Shown in pieces: positions 6,101 through 9,613 of a stretch of DNA of 9,613 nucleotides. A model generated the notes under the pieces. That model was given only the letters and a program-made list of their open reading frames with translations. It did not search any database and was not told where the DNA came from. The stretch spans positions 1-9,613 of the forward strand of contig MKYF01000004.1 in the NCBI GenBank assembly GCA_001914195.1, read 5' to 3'. The DNA is from Streptococcus mitis. Lineage in GTDB: Bacteria; Bacillota; Bacilli; Lactobacillales; Streptococcaceae. The translations under genes were made by a program, and so were the position numbers. Each line of letters opens with the position of its first letter. The first letter of the stretch is position 1.

Positions 6101-9100
6101 CTTAACCCTCGTGACTTTGTTGTAGATGGTAATGGTGGAGCTTTGCCTTCAAATACCAATGTTACTTGGAAACCTGGAACTTTAGATTTATCTACTCCTG
6201 GTCAGAAAAAAGCAACCTTGCTCGTTACTAAAGGAAGTGAGACTAAGGAAGTTGAGTATAACTATACTGTTTTGGAAAAGGTTAAAGCGAGAACTGAAAA
6301 TGGAGTTACCGGTAAGTTCTTTGCTTTTAAAGGAACGAAGGAAGCGAACCTTAGTAAAGTTGATGGTGGCTGGGCTAATAATTATGGTAGACATACTGAG
6401 GGCTATACTAATATTAGTTCCCTCCCTTCAGGGACTAAGTGGTCCTACAAGTATCAATTAAATGGGACAGGTCCGGAGAAAACAACTGCTGTTGGAACTC
6501 CAACTTTTGGTGATGTATGGTATACAACCAAGGAAGACCCACAGTGGGCGGATCCTGTAAGTCACAAGACGACCTATACAATTAAAGCGGTTTATCCAAC
6601 AGGTCGCTTCGGAACTGCATCAACTAATGATCAGGCTCTTACAAGCGAGACAACTTTTGAGTATACGGTAGTTGATCCAGTAGCCAAGCAAGAGTATGTT
6701 ACAACAGTTGGAAATACAGGACCTTTGAGTGATATTATTAAGGATCCAGGCAAGGCGATTAAGAATTCTAGGGATGGTGTGCCGATTCCAGATGGTCCGA
6801 CAGCTGCGACTAAGACCACTTACAGCTGGGTATCAGCTCCGGGTGCTAGCACAGTAAGTACTCCAGGTATCAAAAAGGAAGATGTCACAGTTACCTTACC
6901 AAAAGGAGCACAAACTAAGGAAAATAGTCATGCAATCGTTCCTGTAACTATCAAAGTTAGACCAAATCCACCACAAATCTCAACAGATCAGGTAACGAAT
7001 ACAGGTGGACTTCCAAATAAAGGAATTACCGTTACAGACGCTTTACCAGGCGCTACAGTTACTTTGACAATCGGTGGTAAACAACTTCCAGCTAAAACAG
7101 CAGATCAAACTGGAAGAGTGACGTTTTCTGCAAATGAACTAGCAGACAGTAACGGCTTGCTTCCAACAGGAAATGTAACTGTTAAACAAAGCAAGGCATT
7201 TGATAATCCAGTAACAGGTCAAAAGGAAACGTTGACATCTGATGAAAGAAGTGTTGAAATCAGTAAGGAAACTGAGAAGCCACAAGCTACTGATGTAGTA
7301 GTCAAAGTGAAAAATGCAGATAATACATGGTCGGATGCTCCTAAAACGATGGTCGATGGCGTTCCTGTATATACCTTCTATTCTGGAGATTCATTAGAAT
7401 TTACAGCTAAGTTCAAAGATAATAGTGGAGTCATCCAAAATACAGAAGTTCGTAATGGAGGACCTGGTAAACCTGCAGTTAGTCTTCTATATGATAATAC
7501 ATGGGGAACAGCAACTGTTAACAAGGTAACAAGTAAGACGACAGCTACTGATAAACAACCAGCTACGACAACCGCTACAGCGGAGATTAGTTCTAAATTG
7601 AGTTATGCTACTGTCAATACAATCACACGCTCTATTAATGCAGAGGATTTTTCAGGTAATCGTTCAGACGGAACTACCTTTGGTTTGAAGCAGGGTCAGT
7701 TGAAAGATAGATTAGGAGAAAAAACAGTTCCTCCAATAACAGTTCGAGATATTGCTAATTTAACCGAGGGTGATAGAAATTCTATTAAGGCAGCTGTTGA
7801 AAAGGCCTATCCACAGGATGAACATCGTATCAGAACCTATACTCCACAGAGCAATGGAAATGTGCTGATTACCTATATAGATGGAACAGAAAGAACAGTT
7901 ACTCCAACACTAGAACAAAATTATCAAACTAAGTCAGATCGTTTTTACGCGGTTGCTGGAGAAAATGCGAATAGCTTGACAGCTCGTAATTTTATCAAAT
8001 CTGCTGATGGCACAGAATTGCCTGCAAACACAAATGTAGTTTGGAAAAATGGAGCTCCAGATTTATCAACTCCTGGTGAAAAAACAGCGACCTTGACGGT
8101 TACTGACTCTAAAGGTGTAAGTAAAGACATTACTTATAACTATACCGTTTATCCGAAGGTTGAGGCTAATACCAACAATGGGGTAACAGGTAAGTTTTAT
8201 TCCTTTAAAGATGATGGTAATGGTAGAACCAACGGAGGTAACTGGGCTAATAATTATGGCGGAGACACTTATTTATATGTAAACCAAAAGGAGCTTCCAG
8301 CAAATACGACTTGGTCTTACGAGTACAAATTAAATAGTCAATTAAGTGGTTCAGGTGAGTTGCAGAAGACACAAGTTGGAACACAAAAGTTTAGTAGTGT
8401 TTGGAATAATACTCAAGCGCATCAAACAGAGTACCGTGTAGTAGCGACTTATCCAACAGGACGCTTTGGGACTCCGTCTGCACAAGATCGTGCTTTGACA
8501 AGCGAGACTACATTTAATTATACAGTAGTGAATCCAGTTGCTAAGAAAGTTTATGAAACAACAGTGGGTAATATGTCTCCGTTGTCAACTATTAGCACAA
8601 CTCCAGGTGAAACGATTACAAATGCTGCCAATACACCCGTAATCCCAGCTGGAACAGATTACGCATGGGAAACACCTATAAGTGAATCTGATATTTCCAC
8701 TCCAGGTTATATAACTAAAAAAGTTAAAGTAACATTACCACTAGGTGCTGCAACAGGTAATCGTAACGATAAATTAGTTCCAGTAACTATCAAAGTCAAC
8801 CTAAAAACACCACAAATCGCAGATAATCAAGTAACGAATACAGGTGGTCTTCCAAATCGTAGTATTACAGTGACAGATGTGACACCAGGTGCGACAGTAA
8901 CCTTGAGAATAGGAAGTAAGGAAATTCCGAAGACAGTACCAGCTGGTGCTACAAGTGTCGCATTTGGAGCAGATGAATTAGCAGATAGTAACGGTTTGCT
9001 ACCAACGGGGAACGTAACGGTTACACAAACTAAAGTCGTTACAAATCCTGAAGGAAATCCAGAGACCCTTAGCACATCAACTACTAAAGAAATTACTAAA

Positions 9101-9613
9101 GAAAATGTAGCACCAAATCCTGAATTTGAAATCTACGTTAAAAATGATAAGACTGATAAGTGGGAAAAGCTTTCTCCGAAAAATGATGTCCGTCCTGGTA
9201 CGAGTGGATACGAGATTTTTGCCGGAGATGAAGTTAAAGTTGTCTTAAAAGGTTCAGATAATAGTGGTAAACTTAGAGACTTGAAACTTTATGATGGTGT
9301 TTCTGACAAAGATAGAATATTCTCAGGTGACTATTCTTCGAATGATAGTGCACCAGGATTCAAGAATAAACCAACGAATGCTCCTGCTACTTTAGAGTAT
9401 ACAGCGACTTATAATCCTAATCAGGAATATGCAGATGGGAATAGATGGACACTTGGGGTAAAAGCTGTAGATCTGTCTAATAATGAAGCACGTACTCCAG
9501 CAGCAGTTGTTGCTCAAGGGAAACTGAATAAGAAATTCCCAGGTGAAGTGCCAGCGACAGTTCAAGTAACTAATGCGACAACTCCATCAGCAGATGATAA
9601 AGAAAAGATTCTT
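2912..9613 (+). CDS. Giant serine-rich-repeat-type surface adhesin, N-terminal 2234 residues (3' end beyond the window)
   Basis: A cell-wall glycoprotein-type adhesin expected to be exported by the accessory Sec system (SecA2/SecY2) and O-glycosylated. The frame is open for all 2234 codons to the window edge. Order of parts: accessory-Sec signal peptide 1-92; linker 93-126; serine-rich segment 127-191; Ala/Thr-rich helical segment about 216-353; beta-type region about 360-940; an Ig-like PAGVTLDKSNGNVTIS module about 950-1045; then two roughly 625-residue repeats (1049-1673 and 1674 onward). The start and helical segment resemble Fap1/GspB/PsrP-family proteins. The long C-terminal serine-rich repeat and LPxTG anchor of that family are not seen and should lie downstream if intact. 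No glycosyltransferase or secA2/secY2 genes are visible here. Ligand is unknown. The gene has its own promoters after a terminator, so it is transcribed separately from comG. I give no gene symbol because the repeats match no adhesin I can name. Confidence 0.9.
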   Translation, partial: MFFRRQKGEYRETDRVTRFKLIKSGKHWLRASTSQFGLFKVLRGGVDAAQVTTEVIEEQSANTLTGLDILKGIAAAGTVLGGAVATQTTVYANDALEKTVESNQTLANTDTVTLGTVKDQEGAQADSLSVSVSQSQSLSEEASKNASKHLSESESQSVSTSTSASVSASTSASESASTSASESASTSASQSQTGATSELAKPVASETASNKETSVRKEDAANATAGAALSKVITESLASLQTVETRLSQITSTTSSLVDTTTTAAVATTVSAESNKKAQEDRKRLSKISATMGEYLAKSIGLPNTEAAVAKVNAAVTAIEEALKNPNADLTDVIKQATSAQNSIVNAVLRANNGKRSVLNGRRMERGVSFREVAPENRNPTFLTASVGYVVNKGEANDHNSKANIYKEGTYLYATEGRTGNGIAPGPANTASRVLVQNIGDQVLMTATRTGRTTQWEVTFNRGGDPHDNPYFYFTVPKGHNITHMEVWQKDRAEAGWNLLGSSNGNNAFTHNKKSGDLRAAVGNAYNNQGGPYYENVAGVGPSGVGRGALTSLRDFAYNNPEVFYQTDKISDETKKAGDFAFTSIENATANVYALNPRGTARLEGYKIKYTTDSPEDTNDFYMAGFRSLENSRHRNYLQMNGSPDRYWLELKKNVPSTFLKYGGLNQLTSGSVSQIADVYDKVTGKKTAAPGGTVTYAIRGTNYRNEELGGANSRDIPFDKGVNELIVKTSNAGSYTLPFRIVTQADVYEPVINQTLAAKQIEKGQQIDPASIIQKIDDKSGTISGFAFPDDPETYNDQVDRTPRPSPFVHNPNVLPNTKPVSSNVQGTDKQKALNVKSVEWVGGSNQIGSGIGENMAVKAMLNGKEVYLSVPPTMEVSRLGSPLTEQDKQAILTHNGLQGQATITGTKVGLSKQLKTIYKDDEGGDSVDVSEVFFENVTKARATAPRVDPKSDGSVVVSPATDNDKVNISYTPTTANTPTQITIKKSGTTWENTAPLPAGVTLDKSNGNVTISEEAVKDNTPVNATSYNFNSDGATTTANAKAPYKAKTDRFYAVEGENPSQLNPRDFVVDGNGGALPSNTNVTWKPGTLDLSTPGQKKATLLVTKGSETKEVEYNYTVLEKVKARTENGVTGKFFAFKGTKEANLSKVDGGWANNYGRHTEGYTNISSLPSGTKWSYKYQLNGTGPEKTTAVGTPTFGDVWYTTKEDPQWADPVSHKTTYTIKAVYPTGRFGTASTNDQALTSETTFEYTVVDPVAKQEYVTTVGNTGPLSDIIKDPGKAIKNSRDGVPIPDGPTAATKTTYSWVSAPGASTVSTPGIKKEDVTVTLPKGAQTKENSHAIVPVTIKVRPNPPQISTDQVTNTGGLPNKGITVTDALPGATVTLTIGGKQLPAKTADQTGRVTFSANELADSNGLLPTGNVTVKQSKAFDNPVTGQKETLTSDERSVEISKETEKPQATDVVVKVKNADNTWSDAPKTMVDGVPVYTFYSGDSLEFTAKFKDNSGVIQNTEVRNGGPGKPAVSLLYDNTWGTATVNKVTSKTTATDKQPATTTATAEISSKLSYATVNTITRSINAEDFSGNRSDGTTFGLKQGQLKDRLGEKTVPPITVRDIANLTEGDRNSIKAAVEKAYPQDEHRIRTYTPQSNGNVLITYIDGTERTVTPTLEQNYQTKSDRFYAVAGENANSLTARNFIKSADGTELPANTNVVWKNGAPDLSTPGEKTATLTVTDSKGVSKDITYNYTVYPKVEANTNNGVTGKFYSFKDDGNGRTNGGNWANNYGGDTYLYVNQKELPANTTWSYEYKLNSQLSGSGELQKTQVGTQKFSSVWNNTQAHQTEYRVVATYPTGRFGTPSAQDRALTSETTFNYTVVNPVAKKVYETTVGNMSPLSTISTTPGETITNAANTPVIPAGTDYAWETPISESDISTPGYITKKVKVTLPLGAATGNRNDKLVPVTIKVNLKTPQIADNQVTNTGGLPNRSITVTDVTPGATVTLRIGSKEIPKTVPAGATSVAFGADELADSNGLLPTGNVTVTQTKVVTNPEGNPETLSTSTTKEITKENVAPNPEFEIYVKNDKTDKWEKLSPKNDVRPGTSGYEIFAGDEVKVVLKGSDNSGKLRDLKLYDGVSDKDRIFSGDYSSNDSAPGFKNKPTNAPATLEYTATYNPNQEYADGNRWTLGVKAVDLSNNEARTPAAVVAQGKLNKKFPGEVPATVQVTNATTPSADDKEKIL
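3290..3484 (+). repeat. Short serine-rich segment (SRR1-like)
   Basis: Residues 127-191 contain 30 serines in 65 residues. From 151 to 191 every second residue is Ser, alternating with Ala, Thr, Glu, Gln or Val (SASTSASESASTSAS). This is the dipeptide pattern of SRR adhesin glycosylation tracts and a likely substrate for O-glycosylation by GtfA/GtfB-type enzymes. The DNA uses mixed TCN/AGY codons, so it is only an imperfect nucleotide repeat. Confidence 0.9.
3557..3970 (+). other. Alpha-helical domain of the adhesin N-terminal non-repeat region
   Basis: Residues about 216-353 are rich in Ala, Lys, Glu, Ser and Thr with heptad-like spacing (ALSKVITESLASLQTVETRLSQI; KKAQEDRKRLSKISATMGEYLAKSIG; AAVAKVNAAVTAIEEALKNPNADLTDVIKQA). 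They end with SIVNAVLRANNGKRS. This looks like a three-helix bundle in the position of the Fap1 NR-alpha domain. It contains no glycine between 240 and 287, and the single proline there is absent until the SIGLPN loop. The domain match is from composition and position, not from a profile search. Confidence 0.55.
6056..7930 (+). repeat. Long multidomain repeat, copy 1
   Basis: Residues 1049-1673. Landmarks in order: TDRFYAVEGENP with a Rib-like module ending LDLSTPGQKKATLLVTKGSETKEVEYNYTV; NGVTGKFFAFKG and GWANNYG; YPTGRFGTAS and LTSETTFEYTVVDPVAK; a second STPGIKKEDVTVTLPKGA module; QVTNTGGLPNKGITVTDALPGATVTL; ADSNGLLPTGNVTV; FYSGDSLEFTAKFKDNSG; and a helical-plus-strand end module (TVRDIANLTEGDRNSIKAAVEKAY, VLITYIDGTERTV). 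Each landmark recurs in copy 2. It probably forms stacked beta domains of a stalk. Confidence 0.85.
7931..9613 (+). repeat. Long multidomain repeat, copy 2 (cut by the window edge)
   Basis: Residues 1674-2234. It repeats the copy 1 landmarks: SDRFYAVAGEN, LSTPGEKTATLTVT, NGVTGKFYSFKD, NWANNYGG, YPTGRFGTPS, LTSETTFNYTVVNPVAKK, STPGYITKKVKVTLPLGA, QVTNTGGLPNRSITVTDVTPGATVTL, ADSNGLLPTGNVTV, FAGDEV...DNSG, and the start of the end module (ATVQVTNATTPSADDKEKIL). Spacing between equivalent landmarks is 613-626 residues, so small indels have accumulated. The parts after DNSG differ much more than the parts before. Confidence 0.85.

Overview
The window looks like a chromosomal segment of a mitis-group Streptococcus (S. 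mitis/oralis/pneumoniae cluster). The competence-pilin proteins at the left read, from memory, almost word for word like the pneumococcal Cgl proteins. The large gene at the right begins with the accessory-Sec signal peptide typical of streptococcal serine-rich-repeat adhesins. All supported genes are on the + strand.

Bases 1-1827 hold the distal part of the late competence operon comG/cgl: probably the last codons of comGB, then comGC, comGD, comGE, comGF and comGG. The genes overlap one another by 23-38 nt. They encode the major and minor prepilin-like subunits of the transformation pilus. comGD and comGF carry intact KA|FT..E prepilin-peptidase sites. comGC does not: its hydrophobic body is normal, but the leader/cleavage junction is scrambled in a way that fits a small frameshifting indel, either a real lesion or a sequence error. 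Bases 1860-2447 encode a 195-aa class I SAM-dependent methyltransferase of unknown substrate. It ends in a Rho-independent terminator whose stem includes its stop codon.

Bases 2465-2911 contain no protein gene but are not empty. About 170 nt (2470-2640) resemble the domain I region of a bacterial group II intron, with no reverse transcriptase, so I read it as a relic. Then comes a perfect TTGACA box followed by an (AT)11 microsatellite that forms the whole 17-bp spacer and runs into a TATATT -10 box. A second canonical promoter (TTGACT, 17 bp, TAGAAT) lies 150 nt further on, close to a strong ribosome binding site.

From 2912 to the window edge runs one uninterrupted reading frame of 2234 codons with no stop: the N-terminal part of a giant cell-wall adhesin. 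In order it has an accessory-Sec signal peptide, a short serine-rich segment (30 Ser in 65 residues), an alpha-helical segment, a long beta-type region, and then two copies of a roughly 625-residue multidomain repeat, the second cut by the window edge.

The most notable idea is that the adhesin has a phase-variable distal promoter (dinucleotide repeat in the -35/-10 spacer) stacked on a constitutive-looking proximal one. The adhesin also sits beside the comG operon, with no accessory-Sec or glycosyltransferase genes visible in the window.
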